From NCBI RefSeq assembly GCF_009755225.1, contig NZ_WQKZ01000001.1:1240001-1304000 (forward strand): 64,000 bases of DNA, written 5' to 3'. A program made the position numbers and the translations under genes. The notes below the pieces were generated by a model. The model had not been told where the DNA came from. It made no database searches and saw only the letters and a program-made list of their open reading frames with translations. This document shows, piece by piece, positions 34,302 to 44,243 of the stretch. Within the stretch, counting starts at the first letter, position 1. Every line of letters starts with the position of its first letter. This stretch comes from Hymenobacter ginkgonis. Lineage in GTDB: Bacteria; Bacteroidota; Bacteroidia; Cytophagales; Hymenobacteraceae.

Positions 34302-34898
34302 ATGGCTGCCCTTACCTTAATTCTGGCCTCCGGCTCGCCGCGCCGCCGCCAACTGCTCACCGACCTGGGCCTGGCTTATGACATCCGGCTGCGCGAGGTC
34401 GATGAAAGCTTCCCGGCGCGCCTGCGCCGGGCGGCCGTGGCCGAGTTTTTGGCCCGCCACAAGGCCGAAGCCTACCGCCCCGACCTGGGCCCCACCGAGC
34501 TGCTGCTCACCGCCGACACCATCGTGTGCCTGGATGACGATGTGCTCAACAAGCCCGCCGATGCCGCCGAGGCCCGCCAGATGCTGGGCCGCCTGCAGGG
34601 CCGCGCCCACCAGGTATACACTGGGGTGTGCCTGCTGCCCGGCGATGGCCGCGCGCCGGTCGTGTTCTCCGACGAAACGACGGTGCATTTCCGGCCGCTC
34701 AGCCCCGCCGAAATCGCGCATTATGTGCAGCACTACCAGCCCCTGGACAAGGCCGGCGCCTACGGCGCCCAGGACTGGCTGGGCCTGGTGGGCATCGACC
34801 GCCTCGAAGGCTCCTACTTCAACGTGATGGGCCTGCCCACCCACCGCGTGTGGGCCGAGCTTGAAAAGCTAGGTTTCTTCAGCGCCCGCTACGCCTGA
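34302..34898 (+). CDS. maf: Maf-like nucleoside triphosphate pyrophosphatase
   Basis: 198 residues. Typical opening LILASGSPRRRQLLTDLG, then AEFLARHKAEAY, LLTADTIVCLDDDVLNKP and YQPLDKAGAYGAQDWLGLVGIDRLEGSYFNVMGLP. This matches the Maf house-cleaning pyrophosphatases (dTTP/UTP or modified nucleotides). 13 bp after the DUF1015 gene. The only uncertainty is which nucleotide is preferred. Confidence 0.93.
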   Translation: MAALTLILASGSPRRRQLLTDLGLAYDIRLREVDESFPARLRRAAVAEFLARHKAEAYRPDLGPTELLLTADTIVCLDDDVLNKPADAAEARQMLGRLQGRAHQVYTGVCLLPGDGRAPVVFSDETTVHFRPLSPAEIAHYVQHYQPLDKAGAYGAQDWLGLVGIDRLEGSYFNVMGLPTHRVWAELEKLGFFSARYA

Positions 34899-34933
34899 GT
34901 TGCTAGCGCGGGGGTAGGGCCAGGGCGGGTTGC

Positions 34934-35362
34934 TTAGCCCCGCGCCAGCAAGCCGACCCCCACCACAATAAGCCCGAGCCCACCCAATTGGGCTAGCGTG
35001 AGGCTCTCGCGCAGCACCACCAGCCCCAGGAGCGCCGCCAGCAGCACCGAGCCGCCCACAATCACGGGGGTGCCCACGGCGGCCGGCACACCGCGCTTAA
35101 ACACCACAAAGGTCAGAATCTCGGCCAGCCCCACGCTGAGGCCGGCCAGCGCCGCCAGCCCCAGGCCCTTGGCCGATACCTCCACCGGCTGCCCTTGCAG
35201 CCGCAGGCGCAGCAGCCACGCTGCGCCCAGCCCCGCGGCCACCAGTTGCAGCACCACGGCGCCCACGGCGGGGGGCAGGTGCTCGGCGGCGAGCTTGATA
35301 AAGAAATTGTAGCCGGCCAGGCACAGGGCCGTGAGCAGCGCCAGGGGGAGCCAGTTGAGCAT
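34934..35362 (-). CDS. Small EamA/DMT-type membrane protein
   Basis: 142 residues with four or five hydrophobic helices and a C-terminal GVPAAVGTPVIVGGSVLLAALLGLVVLRESLTLAQLGGLGLIVVGVGLL, typical of a half-size EamA/DMT transporter. Likely acts as a dimer in the inner membrane; substrate unknown. It is convergent with maf. Confidence 0.8.
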   Translation of the reverse strand: MLNWLPLALLTALCLAGYNFFIKLAAEHLPPAVGAVVLQLVAAGLGAAWLLRLRLQGQPVEVSAKGLGLAALAGLSVGLAEILTFVVFKRGVPAAVGTPVIVGGSVLLAALLGLVVLRESLTLAQLGGLGLIVVGVGLLARG

Positions 35363-35403
35363 AAGCGCAGGGGGTAGGGATAGCCCCGCAAAGATGCCGC
35401 CGC

Positions 35404-35411
35404 TACCTTTG
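35404..35411 (+). promoter_or_regulatory. Putative -7 box of small-peptide unit
   Basis: TACCTTTG, a perfect TAnnTTTG match, 125 bp before the small-peptide ATG. No clear -33 TTG. Confidence 0.55.
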
Positions 35412-35452
35412 CCGGCACGCGCGTTGGGTATGTCCCCCGGCCTACGGTAGCT

Positions 35453-35499
35453 CTTGAAAAAGAGAAACCCCGGCTGCGCTAACAGCTCGGGGTTTCAAG
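35453..35499 (+). promoter_or_regulatory. Structured leader with two alternative hairpins
   Basis: GAAACCCCG (35464-35472) pairs with CGGGGTTTC (35488-35496). An outer CTTGAAA (35453-35459) can pair with TTTCAAG (35493-35499). Both pairings use TTTC at 35493-35496, so they compete. The fold lies in the leader of the 39-residue peptide. Confidence 0.5.
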
Positions 35500-35536
35500 A
35501 AGCGGGGGTTTTGCAGAACCCTACACTTCATCACCA

Positions 35537-35656
35537 ATGAAACGGGACAACGCGAAAAAACTACTCGATGCCATCGGTACGGCGGCATTGGTGGGGTTTG
35601 CAGGTGGCGTAGCTAAGGCCTTGGCCGCGCTACTTCTCACCTACATTCTCCGGTAG
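35537..35656 (+). CDS. 39-residue hydrophobic peptide, possible type I toxin-like
   Basis: Forty codons, including the stop. The sequence is basic at the start (MKRDNAKKLLDAIG) and then a single hydrophobic helix (about residues 12-37, TAALVGFAGGVAKALAALLL core) ending YILR. It sits in its own unit between a TACCTTTG box at 35404 and a terminator at 35663, with a structured leader. Small membrane peptides in such units include type I toxins and signalling peptides, but I recognise no family and no antisense RNA is evident. Calling it a toxin is a guess; the gene itself is well supported by its context. Confidence 0.55.
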   Translation: MKRDNAKKLLDAIGTAALVGFAGGVAKALAALLLTYILR

Positions 35657-35662
35657 TTGGGT

Positions 35663-35699
35663 AAGGGGTTGGGCCAAGTGCCCGGCCCCTTATTTTTTT
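35663..35699 (+). terminator. Terminator of small-peptide unit
   Basis: Stem AAGGGG (35663-35668)/CCCCTT (35686-35691), with inner GGGC/GCCC, followed by a run of T after ATTTTTTT. Confidence 0.85.
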
Positions 35700-35742
35700 A
35701 ACCCCTGCAAATATAACGGGGTAGGGCAGTAGTTAGTTGCTG

Positions 35743-36141
35743 TTATTTCAGCCGGTCCACTAAATCGCGCTGAATGGTCTGCCATTCTGCAAAGTCGTCG
35801 CCCTCAGCCCATAACTCTTGCAGTTCTGATTCTTTCAAAACCTGGTTGACCGCTTTGCGCGCTGTTTGCTGTAAGGCCGCAGCATTGTGGATGGCTCCTA
35901 ACGCTGGCCGTAACTCAGCGGGAAAGTCAGGGGCTGGCTTCCCTAGTACGGTCGCTAGTATTTCGGCCGCAGCCAAGGCCGCACTAGCTTCTTCTACCTC
36001 TATATATTCGCCCTCTGCCCCTAAGTTAATGACGGTAGTTAGCGCTGCTGCCAGGTTTTCTACTGAGGGAGTAGTAGTAAAAGCACCCACAAAATCCAAG
36101 GCGGAGTCATTTTCAAAATTTCGGCTTCCCCAGGCTCCCAT
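35743..36141 (-). CDS. DUF4259 family protein
   Basis: 132 residues starting MGAWGSRNFENDSALDFV, the hallmark of DUF4259 (MGAWGxxxFxNDxAxDW). The remainder is helical and acidic. These small soluble proteins occur scattered in bacterial genomes and are unassigned. Its stop is 41 bp upstream of the gpsA stop in map order. The base composition is a little lower in GC than its neighbours. Confidence 0.85.
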   Translation of the reverse strand: MGAWGSRNFENDSALDFVGAFTTTPSVENLAAALTTVINLGAEGEYIEVEEASAALAAAEILATVLGKPAPDFPAELRPALGAIHNAAALQQTARKAVNQVLKESELQELWAEGDDFAEWQTIQRDLVDRLK

Positions 36142-36182
36142 AAAGTGTAGGTTGGTTGTAAAGGAATAAAATCAAGAGGGGG

Positions 36183-37178
36183 TTACCGCAGCTTCTCTTT
36201 CAAAATTTCCAGTTCCACGGCCGGGGCAATGCGTTCATACAAAATATTGTACGCCGCCGTGGTGATGGGCATATTTACCTTGAGCCGGCGGTTGAGTTCG
36301 TGAATGCTCTTGACGGCGTAGTAGCCCTCGGCCACCATGTTCATTTCGAGCTGGGCCGACTTAACGGAGTAGCCGCGGCCGACCATAGAGCCAAAGGTGC
36401 GGTTGCGCGAAAACTGCGAGTAGGCCGTCACCAGCAAGTCGCCGAGGTAGGCCGAGGCCGAGAGGTCGCGCGGCTGGGGCGAAATGGCCTGCAAAAAGCG
36501 CCGGATTTCCTGCACCGCGTTGCTCACCAGCACGGCCAGAAAATTGTCGCCGTAGCCCAGGCCGTGGGCGATGCCGCCCGTGAGGGCAATAATGTTTTTC
36601 ATGACGGCGCAGTACTCAATGCCGTCGAGGTCGGCCGCGGGGTGGGCCGATACATAACGGCAGCGCAGCAGCTCGCAGAAGCCCGTGGCCAGGCCCGGCA
36701 CGTCGGGCGAGCCAATGGTGAGGTAGCTCTGTTTTTCGAGGGCTACTTCCTCGGCGTGGCAGGGCCCGGCAATGACGCCGAGCTTGGTGGGGGGGAGGCG
36801 GAAGCGCTCCTGCACGTAGTCCGTTACGAGCACGTTCTTGCTCGGAATCATGCCCTTGATGGCCGATACGACGCCGATTTTGTGGCGCAGTGCGTCGCGG
36901 CCCAGCTTGTCGAGTACCGGCTGCACGAAGGCCGCCGGCACGGCCAGCACCAGCCAGTCGGCCTCCGAAATAGCGTCGTTGAGGTCGGTGGTCGGGTAAA
37001 CCAGGTTGCGGTCGAACTGCACCGCCGAGAGGTAGCGCGGGTTGTGGCCGGTGCGCAGCAGGTGCTGCACATCCTCCTTCGAGCGGAGCCACCAATCGAC
37101 GCGGGCGCCGTTTTCGGAGAGGAGTTTGGTGAGGGCCGTGGCCCAGGAGCCGCCGCCAAGCATGGCAATTTTTTCCAT
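36183..37178 (-). CDS. gpsA: Glycerol-3-phosphate dehydrogenase (NAD(P)+)
   Basis: 331 residues from ATG 37178; the longer frame to 37256 begins in the upstream region. The opening IAMLGGGSWATALTKLL gives the Rossmann G-x-G-x-x-A motif. Later stretches include GVVSAIKGMIP, AVMKNIIALTGGIAHGLGYGDN (catalytic K-N region) and SVKSAQLEMNMVAEGYYAVKSI. It makes sn-glycerol-3-phosphate for phospholipid synthesis in the cytosol. Single gene, divergent from the HD hydrolase. Confidence 0.96.
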   Translation of the reverse strand: MEKIAMLGGGSWATALTKLLSENGARVDWWLRSKEDVQHLLRTGHNPRYLSAVQFDRNLVYPTTDLNDAISEADWLVLAVPAAFVQPVLDKLGRDALRHKIGVVSAIKGMIPSKNVLVTDYVQERFRLPPTKLGVIAGPCHAEEVALEKQSYLTIGSPDVPGLATGFCELLRCRYVSAHPAADLDGIEYCAVMKNIIALTGGIAHGLGYGDNFLAVLVSNAVQEIRRFLQAISPQPRDLSASAYLGDLLVTAYSQFSRNRTFGSMVGRGYSVKSAQLEMNMVAEGYYAVKSIHELNRRLKVNMPITTAAYNILYERIAPAVELEILKEKLR

Positions 37179-37291
37179 AAGGTGGGGCCGGTCGCAGGCG
37201 GCCCGTCGGGAGGTCAGTGGGGAATTCAGGCCGCAAGCTAGAGCCGCAGGGCCCATATTTGCGGTTTCTACGGAAGTAAAGACGTTATCCT

Positions 37292-37948
37292 ATGGAGCAG
37301 CTTATTGCCGCCACGGCCACTTTTATCGAAGAAAAGTTTCAGGCCGAAGGCTCGGGCCACGACTGGCCGCACATTCGGCGGGTGTGGCAGGTAGCGCGCG
37401 CGCTGGCCGCCCAAACGCCTGGTACTGACCTGCTCGTGGTGGAGCTGGCCGCGCTGCTCCACGACATTGCCGACTGGAAGTTTCACGGCGGCGACTACGA
37501 GGCCGGCCCCCGCGCCGCCCGCGCCTGGCTGCTGAGCCAGCACGTGCCCGAAGCCACAGTGGCCCGCGTCGAGCAGGTTATCCGCGAGGTGAGTTTCAAG
37601 GGCTTAGGGGTAGAAACGCCCGCCAGCAGCCCCGACGCGGCCGTGGTGCAGGATGCTGACCGCCTCGACGCCATTGGCGCCATTGGGGTGGGCAGGGCCT
37701 TTGCCTACGGCGGCCACAAGGGCCGCCCGATGCACGACCCGGCTACCCCCCCGGTGTCGCACGAGAGCTTTGCCAGCTACCAGCAAAGCACCGCGCCCAC
37801 CCTCAACCACTTCTACGAGAAGCTGCTGCACCTCAAAGACCGCCTGCACACGCCCGCCGCCCGCCAGCTGGCCCAGGAACGCCACCAGTTCATGGAAGCC
37901 TTTGTGGCGCAGTTTCTGCGCGAGTGGGATAGCGTTGACGTGTGTTAA
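37292..37948 (+). CDS. HD-domain phosphohydrolase
   Basis: 218 residues. Metal-binding pattern of the HD superfamily: H27 (HDWPHIRRV), the H57-D58 pair (LLHDIADWK) and D near VVQDADRLDAIGAIG. The layout matches the YedJ-type predicted metal-dependent hydrolases. Substrate unknown. It lies 113 bp divergent from gpsA and is followed by a large inverted repeat. Confidence 0.88.
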   Translation: MEQLIAATATFIEEKFQAEGSGHDWPHIRRVWQVARALAAQTPGTDLLVVELAALLHDIADWKFHGGDYEAGPRAARAWLLSQHVPEATVARVEQVIREVSFKGLGVETPASSPDAAVVQDADRLDAIGAIGVGRAFAYGGHKGRPMHDPATPPVSHESFASYQQSTAPTLNHFYEKLLHLKDRLHTPAARQLAQERHQFMEAFVAQFLREWDSVDVC

Positions 37949-37949
37949 G

Positions 37950-38036
37950 TAGGTACTGGCGTGATAGAGGATAGTAATTCCGGCCGCTTCGCAGTAGTTG
38001 GCCGGCCATAACTACTACCCCCTACACCAGTACCTA
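37950..38036. repeat. Large imperfect inverted repeat
   Basis: Outer arms TAGGTACTGG (37950-37959) and CCAGTACCTA (38027-38036) are perfect. Inner TAGTA/TACTA and CCGGCC/GGCCGG pairs continue the fold, giving a long stem near the 3' end of the HD gene. It may serve as a terminator or structured element; no T-run is present. Confidence 0.5.
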
Positions 38037-38049
38037 GCGAGTAAAAACC

Positions 38050-38057
38050 TACCTTTA
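38050..38057 (+). promoter_or_regulatory. Putative -7 box for lipoprotein gene
   Basis: TACCTTTA, ending 4 bp before the ATG at 38062, so transcription would start at or next to the start codon. Confidence 0.45.
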
Positions 38058-38061
38058 CGCC

Positions 38062-38331
38062 ATGAAGATGGGTGTTTTAACTTCCGCCGGCCGCGCCCGG
38101 CACCTCCTTGCGCTGCTGCTGGTGCTGCTCGCAGGCCTCACGCTGGGCAGTTGCCGCACCTGTCCCATCGACTCGTGCCACATCCGTAAAGCGCACTACC
38201 ACAACGGCGCCAAGTACCGCGCCCGGCCCATTTGGAAGATGCAGTACCCCGCCATTGGCGAGAAGTACAAGGTGAAGCGCGAGGGCGACGGCAAGCGCCA
38301 CGAGAAAGACCAAAGTAAGTCGCTTAAGTAA
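38062..38331 (+). CDS. Small lipoprotein
   Basis: 89 residues. A hydrophobic signal (LLALLLVLLAGLTLGSC) ends in a lipobox with Cys31. The mature part is short and very basic (HYHNGAKYRARPIWKMQYPAIGEKYKVKRE). No family recognised. The -7 box immediately before the ATG suggests a leaderless mRNA, and no ribosome-binding site is visible. Confidence 0.7.
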   Translation: MKMGVLTSAGRARHLLALLLVLLAGLTLGSCRTCPIDSCHIRKAHYHNGAKYRARPIWKMQYPAIGEKYKVKREGDGKRHEKDQSKSLK

Positions 38332-38597
38332 GCGCGGCCGTAAGCGGCTTTGCCCGAATTACGCTTTTTGACGGGGGTAGGGCAGGGGCAAGGCCCTGCG
38401 TCGGGGGTAGGGCGAGGCAGGGTACAAAGTCCCGTAAACGCTAGGAAAAACGGGTTTTTTGCCGTAACTTGCGCACGTATTAAGCAGCGGCTTAGTGCGC
38501 CGGCTTCCTGCCTAGGGCGGCCGGTTCTCGAAGCCGCTGCCTTTCGTTGAACAAGGGCGGCCGGCTACTGCTGGGCCGCCACCAGCTAACTCCCAGA

Positions 38598-41177
<2,580 letters not shown>

Positions 41178-41198
41178 CCTTAGGCATAAAATAGGAGA

Positions 41199-41231
41199 GG
41201 GGCGGCCGGCGCAGCGGGCCGCCCCTTTTTT
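41199..41231 (+). terminator. Terminator after gyrA
   Basis: GGGGCGGCC (41199-41207) and GGCCGCCCC (41217-41225) followed by TTTTTT. Confidence 0.9.
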
Positions 41232-41330
41232 GCGCTCCCGCCTTCCTGCACAGGATTTTAACCAGAACTTGTAGTAAACCAGCAGGGCAATTGCCCGTAA
41301 ATGGCATAGTATTCGTTTGCCGGATGGGTG

Positions 41331-41338
41331 TAGTTTTG
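41331..41338 (+). promoter_or_regulatory. Putative -7 box for TPR protein
   Basis: TAGTTTTG, a full TAnnTTTG match, 28 bp before the ATG at 41367. Confidence 0.5.
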
Positions 41339-41366
41339 TCCCGTCAACCACTTTTCTTTCCCCCCA

Positions 41367-42548
41367 ATGAAAAAAGCATTTCTGAAACTGGCTACTGCGG
41401 CTGCCGTTGTAGCCTCGCTGGGCCTGGCTGCCCCCGCCCTGGCCCAGAATTCGGCCGTGACCAACGCCATCCTCAGCCAGAAGTCGGGTCAGCTTGATAA
41501 GGCCCTCGTAAGCATCAACGAAGCCATCAACAACGATAAAACCAAGGACAAAGCCAAAACCTGGTTTACCCGCGGCGAGATTTATAACCAGCTCATTGAC
41601 CCCAGCACGGCTGCTCTCTACACCAAGTTTACCAAGGACATGCAGCCCGGTGAGCCCCTGCAAAAAGCTGTGGAGTCGTACAACAAAGCGTTGCAGCTTG
41701 ATGGGCCCACCGGTGAATTCGGTAAGCAAGTGCCTGACCGCCTGAAAAATCTGTACGGCCAAGCCTTCAACGCCGGGGTCGCCAGCTTCAACGCCAAAGA
41801 CTACGACAAAGCTATCAGCAGCTACAAGCTGGCTTCGCAGATTAATCCGCAGGACACGACGGCCGTGCTTTACGGAGCCTATGCGCTCGATGCCAAGCAG
41901 GACTACGCCGGGGCTAAGGCCAGCTACACCCAGTTGCTGGGCATGGGCTATAAGTCGCCCACCGTGTATAACCGGTTGCTGGCCATTGCGCAGCAGCAAA
42001 ACGACGCGGCTGCCACGCAGCAGGTGTTGCAGCAAGCCATCAAGGCGTACCCCAATGATAAAAACTTCCTGACCCAGGAGCTGAACATGTATATCAGCAC
42101 GGGCCGGGGCAAGGAGGCGATTGATAAAATCAAGCACGCCATTGAAGTGGACCCCAACAACTCGAACTTATACGGCGTGTTGGGTTCGGTATACGACCAG
42201 AACAAGCAGCCCGAGCTAGCCGTGGAGGCGTTTAAAAAGGCCGTCGAGCTGGACCCCAAGAACTTTGATGCGCAGTTCAACCTGGGTATCTACAATTTCA
42301 ACCAGGCCGCTACGTACTACACGAAAGCCAGTAAGCTTGACCTGAAAACCTACCAGTTGAAAGGTCGTCCGTTGGAAGCGCAGGGTAAGAAATATTTCGA
42401 AGCCTCGGTGCCGTACTTCGAGAAGGCATTGGAAGTGCAGCCTAATGACGCGGGTAGCCTGAGCGCCTTGCAGAAAGTGTACTATCGCTTGGGTCGCACC
42501 GCCGATTCTAAGCGCATGGAAGACCGTCTGCAAGCATTAAAAAAATAA
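41367..42548 (+). CDS. Periplasmic TPR protein
   Basis: 393 residues. Signal peptide (about 1-26, ending ALAQ), then tetratricopeptide-like helical repeats (for example AVTNAILSQKSGQLDKALVSINEAI and NPQDTTAVLYGAYALDAKQDYAGAKASYTQLL). A conserved WFTRGEIYNQL region occurs near 67. TPR proteins of this type scaffold envelope complexes, but no partner is visible here. Own promoter and strong terminator show a monocistronic unit. Confidence 0.82.
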   Translation: MKKAFLKLATAAAVVASLGLAAPALAQNSAVTNAILSQKSGQLDKALVSINEAINNDKTKDKAKTWFTRGEIYNQLIDPSTAALYTKFTKDMQPGEPLQKAVESYNKALQLDGPTGEFGKQVPDRLKNLYGQAFNAGVASFNAKDYDKAISSYKLASQINPQDTTAVLYGAYALDAKQDYAGAKASYTQLLGMGYKSPTVYNRLLAIAQQQNDAAATQQVLQQAIKAYPNDKNFLTQELNMYISTGRGKEAIDKIKHAIEVDPNNSNLYGVLGSVYDQNKQPELAVEAFKKAVELDPKNFDAQFNLGIYNFNQAATYYTKASKLDLKTYQLKGRPLEAQGKKYFEASVPYFEKALEVQPNDAGSLSALQKVYYRLGRTADSKRMEDRLQALKK

Positions 42549-42580
42549 GCAGCACAAGTTCGCCGCAAATCGCAACAAAA

Positions 42581-42611
42581 AAGTCCCGGCTTGCTAGCCG
42601 GGACTTTTTTT
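42581..42611 (+). terminator. Terminator after TPR gene
   Basis: AAGTCCCGGC (42581-42590), TTGCTA loop and GCCGGGACTT (42597-42606) with A- and T-runs on both sides. It can act in either direction. Confidence 0.9.
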
Positions 42612-42804
42612 ATTCACTCATAGTCATAGTAAGGGGTAAGGAGTGAGTAGGTGGAACAGATGAATGGAGATTATCAGAAATTCAACTTAACATAATATAA
42701 ATTATAAGACAAATATAAGTTGTTGGTGGTGTGGCCCTTTAGTAGCCAGGCGTCATTAATTTGGTAAATAGCTTAGGCTCGGTCGGCGCCATTATTTACT
42801 ACAT

Positions 42805-43191
42805 TTACTGCACGAGTTGGCTAAAGAGTTGACTGAGCGTTTCAGCGGGGTCGTGGCAGAGACCAGGATGCACGGGCGACGTTTGCACGACGGTGCTGCG
42901 CTGGGCCGTAAGCCAGCGGAACCGCTCGGCCAATGGCAACTGGCCGATAAAGCCCCCAGTAGTTCGGCCCTGACAGATACGCTCGAAGGCCCGCAGGCGC
43001 TCGTGTAGCTCAGCTACCGCGAGGTGCTCACCAGCTAGAGCATGCAATTTTAGCTCGGACAATTCGTAGCGGGTTTGTAGAAATCCCACGGGCCGGCACA
43101 GCAGAATAACGCCGGCATTTATAAACTCTTCGCGCTCTACGCGTGGTACCACGCGTAGCACGGCGTACTCAAATACGTGCAGCACGGGCAT
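42805..43191 (-). CDS. DUF3037 family protein
   Basis: 128 residues from ATG 43191 (a further upstream ATG at 43209 gives 134). The opening VLHVFEYAVLRVVPRVEREEFINAGVILLC is typical of DUF3037, small proteins usually found next to HipA-like kinases. Its start overlaps the 3' end of the HipA-like gene by 23 bp, so the two are coupled. The pair looks like a two-component cassette of unknown role; a toxin-antitoxin or regulatory function is inference. Confidence 0.85.
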   Translation of the reverse strand: MPVLHVFEYAVLRVVPRVEREEFINAGVILLCRPVGFLQTRYELSELKLHALAGEHLAVAELHERLRAFERICQGRTTGGFIGQLPLAERFRWLTAQRSTVVQTSPVHPGLCHDPAETLSQLFSQLVQ

Positions 43192-43966
43192 GTTGGGCTT
43201 CCTGAACAAAAATGGTGGATTCGGCGAGTCGCTGGGTTAAAAAGTCCCGATAGCCCGCCCGTTGGTCGTTGGGCGAGCGCTGGGCATCGGCTTCCGTTAG
43301 CCACGAGTCGGGTAGCAAGTCCATAATGGCTTGCAAGCGTGCGGGAGTTAGGCGTGCGTGGCCTAGGGCATCGGCTGCTTCCAAGTCGCTGGCGGCTGGT
43401 AGCAACACGTGGTCCTTCACCTGGGGAAACGGCCGCGGCTTGGGACGCGCCCAGTCGGGCCCGGTGTGGTGCACATAAAGGGCGGCACCATGGTCGATGA
43501 GCCACAATTCTTTATGCCACACAAGTAAGTTAGTATTGCGGGCTGTGCGGTCCACGTTGAGGGTCAGGCAATCGAGCCACACAATCAGCGAAGCTACTGC
43601 GGGGGCCACGGGGGTAACCAGTGCATCGAAGGTGCTGGCGCCGCTCAAGTAATGCAGTGCCAGATTGAGGCCCGTGCTGGCGCGTAGTAAATCCTGGATT
43701 TCTTCATCAGGTTCGGTGCGCCCAAAAGCTTCGTCTAAGGTGCAGAATACAAGTTCGGGTATCCGTAGCCCCAAAATGCGGGCCAACTCCCCGACAATCA
43801 GTTCTGCGATGAGCACTTTGACCCCCTGCCCTGCTCCTCGGAATTTGAGAACATATAAAAACCCGTCATCAGCTTCTACTAATGCTGGTAATGAGCCGCC
43901 CTCGCGTAGCGGTGTTACGTAGCGAGTCACGGCAACAGTTCGTAACTGGAGAGAGTTTTCGGGCAT
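43169..43966 (-). CDS. HipA-like kinase domain protein
   Basis: 265 residues, much shorter than HipA (about 440), consistent with the HipA_2-like group. The fold's marks are present: K41 (FLYVLKFRG), a catalytic NVDRTARNTN with D139, N144 and N146, and the metal DHG motif D158-G160 (LIDHG). No N-terminal regulatory subdomain is seen. The gene is followed by the overlapping DUF3037 gene and faces a highly AT-rich promoter region with a perfect 28 bp inverted repeat. Substrate unknown. Confidence 0.88.
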   Translation of the reverse strand: MPENSLQLRTVAVTRYVTPLREGGSLPALVEADDGFLYVLKFRGAGQGVKVLIAELIVGELARILGLRIPELVFCTLDEAFGRTEPDEEIQDLLRASTGLNLALHYLSGASTFDALVTPVAPAVASLIVWLDCLTLNVDRTARNTNLLVWHKELWLIDHGAALYVHHTGPDWARPKPRPFPQVKDHVLLPAASDLEAADALGHARLTPARLQAIMDLLPDSWLTEADAQRSPNDQRAGYRDFLTQRLAESTIFVQEAQHARAARI

Positions 43967-44080
43967 TAACAGGGATGCTAGATTTCTGACAAAGGAAGGC
44001 TATAAAGTAAGACCTTAGATACAGCTACAAAAATTAGGTAGTATAAAAGTATTAAGTATACGCTACGGTAAAACACATGC

Positions 44081-44158
44081 AATAAGTACTATAAAGTATA
44101 AAAAAGTACATAAATTAAATAATTATTTTATACTTTTTTATACTTTATAGTACTTATT
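44081..44158. repeat. Perfect AT-rich inverted repeat between divergent genes
   Basis: 28 bp arms at 44081-44108 and 44131-44158 are exact reverse complements (AATAAGTACTATAAAG... and ...CTTTATAGTACTTATT) around a 22 bp AT-only spacer that is itself partly palindromic. The 78 bp element can extrude as a cruciform and lies between the HipA-like and the 44244 genes. The flanks carry several GTATA/TATAC near-repeats. Operator, origin-like or attachment roles are all possible. Confidence 0.8.
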
Positions 44159-44243
44159 CTGTTTATATTCTCTTTATTTGTTTTATACTCACTTTTATTA
44201 CCCATCCTCGTATACTCTCCACCTTTTCACGCCACCTACCCGA

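Noticed and set aside
36300..37241. Long plus-strand frame antisense to gpsA
   Set aside because: The minus strand encodes a complete GpsA with all motifs.
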